40,837 bases of DNA from Alcaligenaceae bacterium (GTDB lineage Bacteria; Pseudomonadota; Gammaproteobacteria; Burkholderiales; Burkholderiaceae_B). Of this stretch, positions 16,579-24,626 are shown piece after piece (the stretch's first letter is position 1; the number at the start of each line of letters is the position of its first letter). The position numbers and the translations under genes were made by a program. A model generated the notes under the pieces. That model had not been told where the DNA came from, made no database searches, and saw nothing but the letters and a program-made list of their open reading frames with translations. The DNA lies in NCBI GenBank assembly GCA_947379755.1, contig CANCOC010000024.1:1-40837 (forward strand). Reading direction: 5' to 3'.

Positions 16579-17574
16579 GTGAAAAATTTCAGGCAACTCA
16601 TCGCGACAGGTACTATCGTCTTATCGGCACTCTCAGCGCTGAGCGCCGCACAGAGCGCCCTGGCCCAACCTGCTGCATACCCGAATAAGCCAATCAGATT
16701 CCTCGTGGGTTTTGCGCCGGCCGGTGCTGCAGATTATGTGGCACGCGTGATCAGTGAGCCTCTGGCCAAAGCGCTCGGGCAACCTGTCATCGTAGAAAAT
16801 CGCGCAGGTGCGGGCTCAAGCATTGCCGCAGATCTCGCAGCAAAAGCACCCGCAGATGGCTACACAATTCTATTGGCGAGCCCCAGCAGCATTTCCGTGA
16901 ACCCCGCGCTCAATCCAAAACTGAATTATTCAGCGCGCGACCTCGCCCCCGTCAGCAAGGTGACCTCCTCACCATTGGTCATCGCCGTCAATACATCGAC
17001 AGGCATCCAGTCCATTCAGGATTTAATCCGACAAGCTCAGGCATCTCCAGGAAAATTGAATTTTGCGACGTCTGGCAATGGTTCAGCGCCCCATCTTGCT
17101 GCTGCCTTATTTATGCAAACGGCGGGTGTGGACATGATGCACATTCCCTTCAAGGGTGGCAGTCTGGCGATTCAGTCTGTTGTTTCTGGTGATACACAAT
17201 TGACTTTTGGTACCCCACCCTCAGTGCTGCCCATGGTTCAGGCTGGTCGTCTCAAGGCAATTGGTGTCAGCTGGCAAAACAGTACCGACCTGGTGCCCGG
17301 GGTACCAGGCATGAAAGAAGCGGGACTCCCCGATTACAGCCTGGATTTTTGGTATGGGATTTTTGTTCCTGCAGGCACGCCACCAGACATCATTCAGAAG
17401 CTGTATCAGGCAATACAAACAGCCATGTCATTGCCTGGCGTCAAAACTGCTTTGGCACGCGAAGGCACGGATGTTTCATTATCCGCATCCCCCGCAGCCT
17501 TTGCTGAGTTTCTCGTACAGGATGAAAAATTCTGGGTCAAACTCGTAAAAGATGCCCAGGTCAAGATCGACTAG
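16579..17574 (+). CDS. Bug/TctC-family periplasmic solute-binding receptor (3 of 5)
   Basis: An exported receptor of about 331 residues. I prefer the GTG at 16579, with GGATGA upstream, because it gives a standard signal peptide (KNFRQ n-region, alanine/leucine core, ALAQ cleavage). ATGs at 16528 and 16567 in the same frame would only lengthen the n-region. The mature part opens YPNKPIRFLVGFAPAGAADYVAR. The usual PGG is changed to PAG, so the ligand-carboxylate loop differs from the other four Bugs here. MMHIPFKGGSLAIQSVV is the central loop. It follows the MDR reductase gene on the same strand. Its TAG stop overlaps the stop of the opposing catalase gene in one CTAG. Confidence 0.93.
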   Translation: MKNFRQLIATGTIVLSALSALSAAQSALAQPAAYPNKPIRFLVGFAPAGAADYVARVISEPLAKALGQPVIVENRAGAGSSIAADLAAKAPADGYTILLASPSSISVNPALNPKLNYSARDLAPVSKVTSSPLVIAVNTSTGIQSIQDLIRQAQASPGKLNFATSGNGSAPHLAAALFMQTAGVDMMHIPFKGGSLAIQSVVSGDTQLTFGTPPSVLPMVQAGRLKAIGVSWQNSTDLVPGVPGMKEAGLPDYSLDFWYGIFVPAGTPPDIIQKLYQAIQTAMSLPGVKTALAREGTDVSLSASPAAFAEFLVQDEKFWVKLVKDAQVKID

Positions 17575-18581
17575 TTGCCGCTGAGCCTTTTTGCATAGGA
17601 TGTGGCATAAGCAGGAGAACGAAACAGGAGGATAGGGTCGTTCGTGGGAGCGATCCCCTCACTCATGACAAGCGGATCAAAATTAACTTTTTCACAGTCT
17701 GCTCCCGCCTGAGGAGTCGCCTTGTTAATTGTCAGCACACCTGCCTGAATTTTTTTACGATCAGCTGGCCAGTAAACCGTAGGATTGGTTTGCTCGTCGC
17801 CAGGCTGACCAATTGTCAACTCCATATTCCAGCGAACCGGACCCTTAGCCGTTTTTTCCATCAGGTCCTGATCCAGAAAGCGTTTTGGTGCCGAGGCCAT
17901 TTGCGCATCAGTCAGACGCGTCACACCAGCTTCGGGAACAAAGCGCCATTTGACAAGCGTCGTCTGGTTCTTGGCATCAATGAACTTGAAGGTGTGCACA
18001 CTAAAGAAATCGCTCTCTGCATAGCTTGCAGGGGGATTGTTTTTTGACATATATTCGCCAAGAGGTAGGCTGTCAGGATGCGTATCCCTGAATGCCTTCT
18101 GCTTTGCAGGATCTGGCTTGCCTGTTGAAGGATCTGGCGTATTGGCAACGGCTGCATCAAAAAAAGTTTTGGGTGTCGCCGCACTGAAAATCGGAATATT
18201 CAACATCGTAAAGTGTTGCATCTTGCTCTCTGGCAACTGGAATTGCAGTGCCATGCCGCGCGGGCTTTTAGCGGAATCCGGAGCATTGGGATTACCACCT
18301 GCCAATGAAAATCTGCCCACTACCGGGATGGACTTCCCTGAAAAGAGTGCAGACTGACTATATGACTGCGCCTCTTTTGCGCCAACAAAAGAGCCTGAAA
18401 TACAGACGCCAAGGATGTGATTACGTCGCTGCCCTGCCACCGTGCCATTGAGCTTCTCAAGTGCACCGATGACCTGGTCGGCGGTGGGTGATTCTTGCGC
18501 ATAGACGCTGGGGACAACAAAGAGCGAAGCCAGCAAGACTGCCTTGGATGCGCGCTGCAGCAGGTTCGTTTTTTTAATCAT
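17571..18581 (-). CDS. Exported catalase-family peroxidase (SrpA-like mini-catalase)
   Basis: A 336-residue heme protein, much shorter than a classical catalase (about 480 or more). A signal peptide (KKTNLLQR n-region, hydrophobic core, VYA-QE) sends it to the periplasm. H55 in QRRNHILGVC is the distal catalytic histidine. VGRFSLAGGNP and the RGMALQFQLP segment form the heme pocket, and Y325 in FRSPAYATSYAKR is the proximal heme ligand. Such mini-catalases act as periplasmic peroxidases or low-rate catalases against hydrogen or organic peroxides. Two extra cysteines (C60 and one in DCEKVNF) could form a disulfide. The gene ends by overlapping the opposing Bug stop. No clear ribosome-binding site is seen. 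Confidence 0.93.
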   Translation of the reverse strand: MIKKTNLLQRASKAVLLASLFVVPSVYAQESPTADQVIGALEKLNGTVAGQRRNHILGVCISGSFVGAKEAQSYSQSALFSGKSIPVVGRFSLAGGNPNAPDSAKSPRGMALQFQLPESKMQHFTMLNIPIFSAATPKTFFDAAVANTPDPSTGKPDPAKQKAFRDTHPDSLPLGEYMSKNNPPASYAESDFFSVHTFKFIDAKNQTTLVKWRFVPEAGVTRLTDAQMASAPKRFLDQDLMEKTAKGPVRWNMELTIGQPGDEQTNPTVYWPADRKKIQAGVLTINKATPQAGADCEKVNFDPLVMSEGIAPTNDPILLFRSPAYATSYAKRLSGN

Positions 18582-18688
18582 TTGAGGTCATACCAGTTTG
18601 AGGAGTTATGTAGAGGATTATCACGAGCGACGTCCTGATCTTAGCTGAGTCGCACGCTCAACTCAACAGTATTTCAGATGGGGCTCTA

Positions 18689-18717
18689 TTGACGATCTGG
18701 CCGGCATTTTCTACTTT
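18689..18717 (+). promoter_or_regulatory. Candidate sigma-70 promoter for the Bug gene at 18772
   Basis: TTGACG (18689-18694) and TACTTT (18712-18717) are 17 bp apart in the 190-bp divergent region between the catalase and a Bug gene. The -35 matches five of six consensus bases and the -10 only about three, so this is a tentative call. The GGAGA ribosome-binding site follows at about 18761. Confidence 0.35.
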
Positions 18718-18771
18718 ATCTTTTGTTTTAGCATCGGTCGACGTATATTAGAAAAAAAATGGAGACAAGAC

Positions 18772-19758
18772 ATGATGCGATTTGACGTTCTGCACCGCAA
18801 GGTGCTGCGACCAGTCTTTTTAATTCTATGCATGAGTGCGAGCTTTTTGGCCTGTGCAGAATTCCCCGATAAAGCAATCAAAATTGTCGTGCCCTATCCC
18901 CCGGGCGGATCCACAGACATCATCGCACGTGCCGTAGGCCAAAAGATGGCTGAATCACTTGGTACGCAAGTGCTGATCGAGACCAAGGCGGGTGCATCAG
19001 GAATGATTGGTGCCAGTGCCGTTGCCCGCAGCCCTGCTGATGGTTATACCTTGCTGATGACAGGCAGCGGTCCCCACTCAATCAATATCAGCTTATTCAA
19101 AGAAATCCCCTACGATCCGATCAAAGATTTTGATCCAATCATTCTTGTCGCCATCTATCCACTTCTCATGGTGGTCAATGCAGACCATCCTGCGAAAACT
19201 GTCAAAGAATTTATCGAATGGGCAAGGACGAATAAGGGACAGGTCAACTTTTGTTCGATCGGACCTGGTACGCCATCGCACCTTGCTGGCGAGTTGTTCC
19301 AATCGACTGCAGGTATAGAAATGACACATATTCCCTATAAAGGAAGCTCGCAAGCGATCGCCGACATCATTGGTGGGCACTGCTCCGTCCTGTTCGACAG
19401 CGCGCTGTCGTCTGGACCTCAGGTCAAAGGTGGAAAGTTACGCGCCCTGGGGATTGGCTCAAAGGAACGTATCGCAGCCTGGCCTGAGGTCCCCACTATT
19501 TCGGAATCCGGGCTCAAGGGCTACGAGGCTTACACCTGGGGGGCATTGCTTGCTCCTGCAGGCGTACCAAAAGATATTCTGATCAAGCTCCACAAGGCTG
19601 CAGCGCAAGCCGTGTCTTCAGCCTCCTTTGTGGAGATGCTTGAGGCGCAAGGCGGTGTACCAGGAGGCGGAACACCCGAAGAAATGATGTCCTTCACCAA
19701 ATCCGAAATTCAGAAATGGGGCAAGGTGATCCGTAATGGAAATATCAAATCCGAATAA
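18772..19758 (+). CDS. Bug/TctC-family periplasmic solute-binding receptor (4 of 5)
   Basis: A 328-residue exported receptor. Two adjacent ATG codons follow a good GGAGA ribosome-binding site, and either may start. The signal peptide has a long hydrophobic core and ends with LACAE; the cysteine there resembles a lipobox only loosely, and a type I site is more likely. The mature part opens FPDKAIKIVVPYPPGGSTDIIAR, and the central loop is THIPYKGSSQAIADIIGGH, very like the Bug at 8200. The gene is divergent from the mini-catalase and ends 4 bp short of the opposing SbmA-like gene. No membrane partner genes are present. Confidence 0.95.
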   Translation: MMRFDVLHRKVLRPVFLILCMSASFLACAEFPDKAIKIVVPYPPGGSTDIIARAVGQKMAESLGTQVLIETKAGASGMIGASAVARSPADGYTLLMTGSGPHSINISLFKEIPYDPIKDFDPIILVAIYPLLMVVNADHPAKTVKEFIEWARTNKGQVNFCSIGPGTPSHLAGELFQSTAGIEMTHIPYKGSSQAIADIIGGHCSVLFDSALSSGPQVKGGKLRALGIGSKERIAAWPEVPTISESGLKGYEAYTWGALLAPAGVPKDILIKLHKAAAQAVSSASFVEMLEAQGGVPGGGTPEEMMSFTKSEIQKWGKVIRNGNIKSE

Positions 19759-19762
19759 ACAT

Positions 19763-20749
19763 TCAGGCAGCGATCTGACTGGAGTGAATTTTTGCTTCAA
19801 ATGCCCTGAGGCGTTTATAAACTGATATCAACTCGATAATCGATGCCCAGTTTTTAACCAATACCTGAAACGAGGTCTGTATTCTTTCGAATGCTCGCAC
19901 AGTTTGTGCAAACATTCCCAGGGTAATGGCTCCGGCAATCACTGTCGGTCCCAGAGCCAGAAATGGCACGATCATACCGAACTGTAGATACGATAACTTC
20001 GCAACATCAAAATACGTGTAATGAAAAAACAGTCTGAAGTAATTAATTTTTAACCGGTTAAATAAATTGCGCACAATGTCAGGACTCGCACGCTCAGGAT
20101 CATCCTCTGCATAGACGAGCTCCTTACGATATGCGGCTTCGGCTTTCTGGTTTTCAAACTCAATGCCCGGGAGCTTAAAGCCCACACCAGCAAGCACGAT
20201 GGTGCCAATGAGTGCATACAGTACCGCCAGGTAAACCAGGGCGTGGTCCAGACTTCCAAAAAATGGAATTTCTTTAACGTTTTTTGAAATCAGCCAGAGT
20301 ATCGGTAAAAAAGCGAACAGGGTCAGTACGGACTCGATCACATTTGCACCAATCAACTCAATCGTCGCGGCAAAGCGTTTTGTGTCCTCCTGAACCCGCT
20401 GACTAGCACCCTCAATCTTTCGCAAAATTGGCCAATACTGCATGTAGTAGTCGTTCATGGCCTCACGCCAGCGCAAAATCCAGTGCTTGATATAAAACCC
20501 GAGCATGACGGCAATCAACACGTACAGCAGAATCAGCCTGGTCAACTCAATTAACGTATCATCAAAAGCCGCCAGCGTAATCGATCCGGGAGCACTGAGC
20601 CCCTTTTGCATTAAGTCAAACAATCGCCCCAAGCCTTCGTTGAGCGCAACATCAATTTCTACCTGACACCCCAGCCCTACGAAAATCAGCAATACACCAG
20701 GCCAGCCCCAGAAGAGCCACTTTCTTGTAGCAAAATAAGATCTGAACAT
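19763..20749 (-). CDS. SbmA/BacA-like peptide transporter, short form
   Basis: A 328-residue inner-membrane protein with about six hydrophobic segments. It closely follows the C-terminal three quarters of E. coli SbmA. Shared stretches are RWREAMNDYYMQYWPILRKI, EGASQRVQEDTKRFAAT, GIEFENQKAEAAYRKELVY, NYFRLFFHYTYFDVAKLSYL and ELISVYKRLRAFE. SbmA/BacA proteins take up antimicrobial peptides and peptide-like antibiotics (microcin B17, bleomycin, proline-rich peptides) driven by the proton gradient. SbmA is about 406 residues; here the first one or two helices are missing and the protein begins near the segment before the dimer-like core. No upstream in-frame extension exists, so this is a natural short form or an ancient truncation. 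It converges on a Bug gene with a 4-bp gap. Confidence 0.9.
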   Translation of the reverse strand: MFRSYFATRKWLFWGWPGVLLIFVGLGCQVEIDVALNEGLGRLFDLMQKGLSAPGSITLAAFDDTLIELTRLILLYVLIAVMLGFYIKHWILRWREAMNDYYMQYWPILRKIEGASQRVQEDTKRFAATIELIGANVIESVLTLFAFLPILWLISKNVKEIPFFGSLDHALVYLAVLYALIGTIVLAGVGFKLPGIEFENQKAEAAYRKELVYAEDDPERASPDIVRNLFNRLKINYFRLFFHYTYFDVAKLSYLQFGMIVPFLALGPTVIAGAITLGMFAQTVRAFERIQTSFQVLVKNWASIIELISVYKRLRAFEAKIHSSQIAA

Positions 20750-20813
20750 TAAGGTGAGATTCGGTTAAAGGATGAAGTACCAGGTTGAAAGCATCGTGAT
20801 TATCAGCGAAGTT

Positions 20814-21503
20814 TTATGCGTCATAACCAGGCGCGCTGCCTGCCAGGCCATTAAAGGACTTTAATAGCCGCATCCGCCAATGTGCAATGGGATCATCTGC
20901 CGTCAGCAGTTGAAAAGGACTGATGCAGCGTGCCCACTGAAACGGTCCAAACAAAGCGAAATCGCCGTAAAGTGGGCGATCACCACCAAAAAAAGGCTGT
21001 GTTTTGAGCGTCATACGCAAGGCAATCAACCCATCCCTGAAATCCTGAAGCCTGCTCTCACGCTCGGCCACCACCTGCTCAAGCGACATACCAAAACGCT
21101 GCTCGCGTGATTCACGAAAATATGATTTGTCCTTATCGTCCAGATGCTCGTACACATCCAGCAAAACAAACCGGCTGATCTGACCTGCGATCACGTCCCC
21201 CATATTCGAATGGAGCCTGCTCAGTGCCATTCCCTCGGGACCACCAAACAATGTCGGCAAATCAGGAAATGTATCCTCCAGATACTGCGCAATCTTCCAG
21301 GAGTCATAGATCCATTTGTCACCATGAACGAGAACCGGAACTTTGCCCTGACCGGATGCCATCAACGCATCTTTTTCGTTAAAGCGCCAGGCGACCGTCT
21401 CAACATCAAGGCCCTTGTGGGCAAGCGCCAGACGGATACGCCAGCAGTAAGGGCTAAAACGACGGTCAGTCTCTGCACCGGCCAAATCGAATAATTTCAT
21501 CAT
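20814..21503 (-). CDS. Glutathione S-transferase, beta-etherase (LigE)-like
   Basis: A 229-residue cytosolic GST. The thioredoxin-fold N-terminus has DLAGAETDRRFSPYCWRIRL, where SPYCW is the pattern of the LigE/beta-etherase-like subgroup. KVPVLVHGDKWIYDSWKIAQYL holds the cis-proline and the glutathione-contacting Asp-Ser pair. The C-terminal helical domain runs from about residue 95. LigE enzymes cleave ether bonds in lignin-derived aromatics, but most relatives have unknown substrates. Two tandem ATGs (21503 and 21500) follow an AGGGAA ribosome-binding site. Neighbours on the same strand are the SbmA-like transporter downstream and an outer-membrane protein upstream. The gaps (64 and 154 bp) do not prove an operon. 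Confidence 0.9.
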   Translation of the reverse strand: MMKLFDLAGAETDRRFSPYCWRIRLALAHKGLDVETVAWRFNEKDALMASGQGKVPVLVHGDKWIYDSWKIAQYLEDTFPDLPTLFGGPEGMALSRLHSNMGDVIAGQISRFVLLDVYEHLDDKDKSYFRESREQRFGMSLEQVVAERESRLQDFRDGLIALRMTLKTQPFFGGDRPLYGDFALFGPFQWARCISPFQLLTADDPIAHWRMRLLKSFNGLAGSAPGYDA

Positions 21504-21657
21504 GCTTAACTTATTCCCTGTAAAAGGTCAGGTAAATCGTTGAATGAAACATTTTAGGCCAGCCAGTCACGAAGGGGTCCCGTGTATACGGCAGGAATGG
21601 TTAATGGGAAAGGGAGAATGATTTGCCATTGCCCATGTGGTTCAGCGGAGAAAAAAA

Positions 21658-22278
21658 TTAAAACTTGTATCCGAGACCCACCAGAACATTATAAAGTCGA
21701 GGAGATGCATGCGCATCAAGCGCCACTGCATTTCTTTGAGCGCTAACACTCGTGCTCAAATACTGTATGTAATTGAGCTCGGCAAAACCATAAAAATTCT
21801 GTGTAATGAGAACTCTTGCGCCCAGTCCACCAAACGGACCATTCAGAGTTGCGGAGGCTGTCAAACCAGAAGCACCCTGCCCAAAAGTGGTGCTTTGATA
21901 TGACCAACCTAACTTCACATAGCCCTGGGTGCTGTCAGTGAAGGCGTACCCCGGGACCATGCTAATAGAAACACGATTCGCCACCGGGTCGTAATCAAGC
22001 TGGCCACCCAAAGTGCTGGATGACCCAATCGATGCGGTATAACCAAGCCCCAGCACAAGCGGTACTGTGCCCGTTCTGGTATCAGTGCCGTTTACTTCAA
22101 AATTAGTATTGTGAACCCGGACATCTCTGGGCTGAATCAGTAACTCCTGATAGCCGGTTGAAATTTGAGCGCTGAAGCCTTCAAAATTCAGTGACTGAGA
22201 CAGCGCCTGGGCAGAAATAAAACTAGCCGCAAGACCTGCAACAAGGTTGAGCATAGCGACCAATCGCTTTTGAAACAT
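21658..22278 (-). CDS. Outer-membrane beta-barrel protein
   Basis: About 206 residues from the ATG at 22278, which opens a normal signal peptide (FQKRL n-region, hydrophobic core, AQALSQ). A TTG at 22356 in the same frame would add 26 non-signal residues and is rejected. The mature part is a run of alternating hydrophobic/polar strands (GYQELLIQP, VPLVLGLGYTASIG, TLGGQLDYDP, VSISMVPGYAF, GYVKLGWSY, LGARVLITQNFYGFAELNYIQ). It ends LVGLGYKF with the terminal Phe that the BAM machinery recognises. About eight strands are expected, as in OmpX/OmpA-type small barrels. A specific subfamily is not recognised. Confidence 0.85.
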   Translation of the reverse strand: MFQKRLVAMLNLVAGLAASFISAQALSQSLNFEGFSAQISTGYQELLIQPRDVRVHNTNFEVNGTDTRTGTVPLVLGLGYTASIGSSSTLGGQLDYDPVANRVSISMVPGYAFTDSTQGYVKLGWSYQSTTFGQGASGLTASATLNGPFGGLGARVLITQNFYGFAELNYIQYLSTSVSAQRNAVALDAHASPRLYNVLVGLGYKF

Positions 22279-22437
22279 GTTGGTTTGTCTGTTTAAATGC
22301 GCCGGATAAATATGCGGACCGCTGGCTGGAGGGGAACCAAGGTTTTTAATGGGCAATGCTGATTACCCCGATTGCGACGTCATGATCAATTTGTAAATTA
22401 TTGTTGGTCAGCATGATCGAAGGGCATTAAGTTTTAG

Positions 22438-22923
22438 TTAGATAATTATACCTTCTCTCCTGAGCAGATCGATCTTGCGCACCAGCCCCCCTGCATAGCC
22501 GGTCAGTCCGCCATCTGCACCGAGCACACGATGACAAGGAACAATAATGCTCCATGGGTTGCGGCCAACCGCGGCACCCACCGCGCGAACTGCTTTTGGA
22601 TTTTGTAATTGCGCGGCGATGGCGCCATATGTGGTCGTTTGTCCCACAGGGATTGCCATCAGGACCTCCCAGACCTGCTTCTGAAAGGTCGTGCCCCAGG
22701 CCGGGACGCGCGGAGTCAGGAATGTACGACTTATACCCGCGAAATAGGACTGGATCTCTGTACGTGCCTGATCCAGGACAGGATGGCTATCAGCCACGGG
22801 CCAGGACATAAAGTCAGGTAAATGGCGCTGATCCTCAAACCACAAACCTGCCAGCCCCTCATCACTTGCAGCGAGCACAATGGCGCCCAGAGGCGAATTA
22901 ATATGTGTGCGTTTGAGAATCAT
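22438..22923 (-). CDS. ogt: Methylated-DNA--protein-cysteine methyltransferase
   Basis: A 161-residue Ogt-type DNA repair protein that moves alkyl groups from O6-alkylguanine or O4-alkylthymine to its own cysteine. The active centre IIVPCHRVLGADGGLTGYAGG contains acceptor C130. The helix-turn-helix with the arginine finger is QTTTYGAIAAQL...AVRAVGAAVGRNP, and a short N-terminal RNase-H-like domain precedes them. The length fits Ogt without an Ada domain. An AAGG ribosome-binding site supports the ATG. It is followed downstream by the outer-membrane protein gene and preceded by the host-attachment-family gene, all on the minus strand with short gaps. Confidence 0.95.
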   Translation of the reverse strand: MILKRTHINSPLGAIVLAASDEGLAGLWFEDQRHLPDFMSWPVADSHPVLDQARTEIQSYFAGISRTFLTPRVPAWGTTFQKQVWEVLMAIPVGQTTTYGAIAAQLQNPKAVRAVGAAVGRNPWSIIVPCHRVLGADGGLTGYAGGLVRKIDLLRREGIII

Positions 22924-22949
22924 GAATGTACCTTACGGTCTCAGATTCA

Positions 22950-23408
22950 TTACTCTACCAGATGTCGCTCATTTAACTTGAAGTCAGACGTAAATCGCTG
23001 AGTCAACTCGGTCAAGTTCAGATGCGTCAAATCTACTGGATGGCTGGCGTGTAATAATTTACGTGTCTCTGCATCAAGATGCGCGAGCAACTCGCCTAAA
23101 AATGGATTCGAGGCAAAGATCACCAGACTCTCGATTTCATTATGATTAACATGGTGTCGAAGCAGCTCGGACACCCGCTGCGCAAACTCCTTGCGAGCAT
23201 GCTGTTTAGGCTCCAGACGACGGGCGAGTCCTGCGCGCCCGGCAATGGAATGACGGATCTCACCTGCAGCAAGATCTGTCCCGTGCAGTCGCCCCTCAGG
23301 ATGGAGCAGGCACTTCAGTTCAGTCCACTGATTTTCATCTTCAGCGTTACGCTCCAGCATGCGTGCAATTGATCCATTTGCAACAATAATCCAGTTTTTT
23401 CTGTTCAC
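22950..23408 (-). CDS. Host attachment protein family
   Basis: A 152-residue protein when started at the GTG at 23408, which has an AAAGGA ribosome-binding site 8 nt upstream and gives NRKNWIIVANGSIARML, the normal family N-terminus. The ATG at 23438 would add ten residues without a ribosome-binding site. The family is named from a rhizobial protein needed for attachment to plant cells. It has a small alpha/beta fold resembling eRF1-domain-like RNA-binding proteins, and biochemical function is not established. Visible features are LHPEGRLHGTDLAAGE, EPKQHARKEFAQRVSELL and SLVIFASNPFLGELLAHL. It lies 57 bp downstream of the HPF/RaiA gene, a pairing consistent with stress or stationary-phase physiology. 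Confidence 0.85.
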   Translation of the reverse strand: MNRKNWIIVANGSIARMLERNAEDENQWTELKCLLHPEGRLHGTDLAAGEIRHSIAGRAGLARRLEPKQHARKEFAQRVSELLRHHVNHNEIESLVIFASNPFLGELLAHLDAETRKLLHASHPVDLTHLNLTELTQRFTSDFKLNERHLVE

Positions 23409-23465
23409 GAATATTTCCTTTAAATCATTTTTAAACATTCGAAATATTTCATCTGAGGCATTGCG

Positions 23466-23825
23466 TTATGTCGTATGCGTCTTAACCTTCCCTTGCTGAT
23501 GACGTGCTAAATCTTCGAGCTGTCGTCCCATTGAATTAAATGCATCGCGAATGGCAACGAACACATCTGCATACGCGTGATGCTCATCCGGCTCTCGATT
23601 CGCTACCAGCCTGTGCCCTGGAACACCCAGATCAATCGAGACATGAAAAATATTGCCCTGTTTGTGATGATGATGTGTGCAGGAAACCACGACGTGGCAA
23701 CTGATAATGCCACCATGGAATAACTGCAACTTGTGTATTTTTTCCCTGATGAGTGTCTCTACAGCATCTGACCGATCCAGATTATTGAATGAAATCTGAA
23801 TCAATATTTCTTTTGCCATATTCAT
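23466..23825 (-). CDS. HPF/RaiA-family ribosome-associated protein
   Basis: A 119-residue protein of the S30AE/hibernation-factor family, which binds the decoding centre of the 30S subunit to silence or dimerise ribosomes under stress. The beta-alpha-beta core reads EILIQISFNNL, then AVETLIREKIHKLQLF, and later ADVFVAIRDAFNSMGRQLEDLAR. A histidine run (CTHHHHKQGNIFHVSIDLGVPGHRLVANREP) lies in the strand-loop where many proteobacterial relatives also have His residues. It is the short form, with no C-terminal dimerisation domain. The ATG at 23825 has AAAGGA 8 nt upstream; a second ATG at 23819 is also possible. It heads a minus-strand group with the host-attachment-family gene. Confidence 0.88.
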   Translation of the reverse strand: MNMAKEILIQISFNNLDRSDAVETLIREKIHKLQLFHGGIISCHVVVSCTHHHHKQGNIFHVSIDLGVPGHRLVANREPDEHHAYADVFVAIRDAFNSMGRQLEDLARHQQGKVKTHTT

Positions 23826-24100
23826 GGAACGATCCTTTGATGATTTTCAATATTTGCTTGATCTAACACGCACCGGGACACAAATCCTCGTTCAATGTGC
23901 CCGAATTGCCGGTCGCCTTTCCACACCAGATCGGACAAATGATAATGAGGTAGTTGCTGATCGCCAATTGATCTGCAGATGTGTTTGCCTATATCACCTG
24001 ACATTCCCATTGATGGATAGACATCATGCAGGACATCGTTTAGCGTGAAGGCGTCTGTCACGACGCTTCAAGATATATTTTTGATTGTTCAGGAAAAAAA

Positions 24101-24598
24101 ATGAAAACTATCCGCTTGCCAGGCATATTGATGCTTTTTTTCTTCATGTCACAAGCGGCATATGCAGACGAAAGATTGATGCCCCCGCCAGCCAGGGCCG
24201 ATGGTGAAACGCATGACCAGATGCTGGCTCAGGCGCAACAGACTCTGAAAGATGCCCGAGAGATGGCGGGCGACCTGCGCAAATGGAACGGCAACTCAAT
24301 ATTCGGGGTCAACCTGTATGCTTACCACCATGAAATCAAAAAACTCCAGCACGATGCACCAACACTTTTTACACAACCACAGCCAATGATGCTGATGATG
24401 GCACGTGTTGGAAAACTTGAATATATCGTTGAAAAGCTTGATTCAGATGCACCGTTTTATCTTTCTTCAAGCATAGAGTTCGACAAACTTATTTCAGAAG
24501 CGCAAGCATCTGTTGCGACGCTGCGCAAGGCGGTTCTTGAGGGAAAATCAGCGCGTGTACTTGAAGCGATCCAAAAGCTGAAAGATCCCTATGAATAG
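24101..24598 (+). CDS. Exported alpha-helical protein of unknown function
   Basis: A 165-residue protein with an obvious signal peptide (KTIR n-region, LMLFFF core, cleavage at AYA-DE near residue 22). The mature protein is predicted almost wholly helical and charged: a helix around QMLAQAQQTLKDAREMAGDL, a Gly/Asn-rich turn NGNSIFGVNLYAYHHE, a methionine-rich segment PMMLMMARVGKL, and a C-terminal helix from SEAQASVATLRKAV to the end. No cysteines or known domain are seen. An AGGA ribosome-binding site 7 nt before the ATG makes it a convincing gene. It converges on the EamA transporter gene with a 28-bp gap. I do not recognise a family. Confidence 0.72.
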   Translation: MKTIRLPGILMLFFFMSQAAYADERLMPPPARADGETHDQMLAQAQQTLKDAREMAGDLRKWNGNSIFGVNLYAYHHEIKKLQHDAPTLFTQPQPMMLMMARVGKLEYIVEKLDSDAPFYLSSSIEFDKLISEAQASVATLRKAVLEGKSARVLEAIQKLKDPYE

Positions 24599-24626
24599 CG
24601 ATCAAACAGGCAGTGCCAGATTCAGT

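Noticed and set aside
22279-22356. N-terminal extension of the outer-membrane protein from a TTG at 22356
   Set aside because: The extension is not signal-like, while the ATG at 22278 opens a normal signal peptide.
23822-24061. A 79-codon minus-strand frame starting with GTG, with an ATGA overlap to the HPF gene
   Set aside because: The protein matches no family, has no ribosome-binding site that I can see, and the HPF gene has its own good site. Treated as intergenic.
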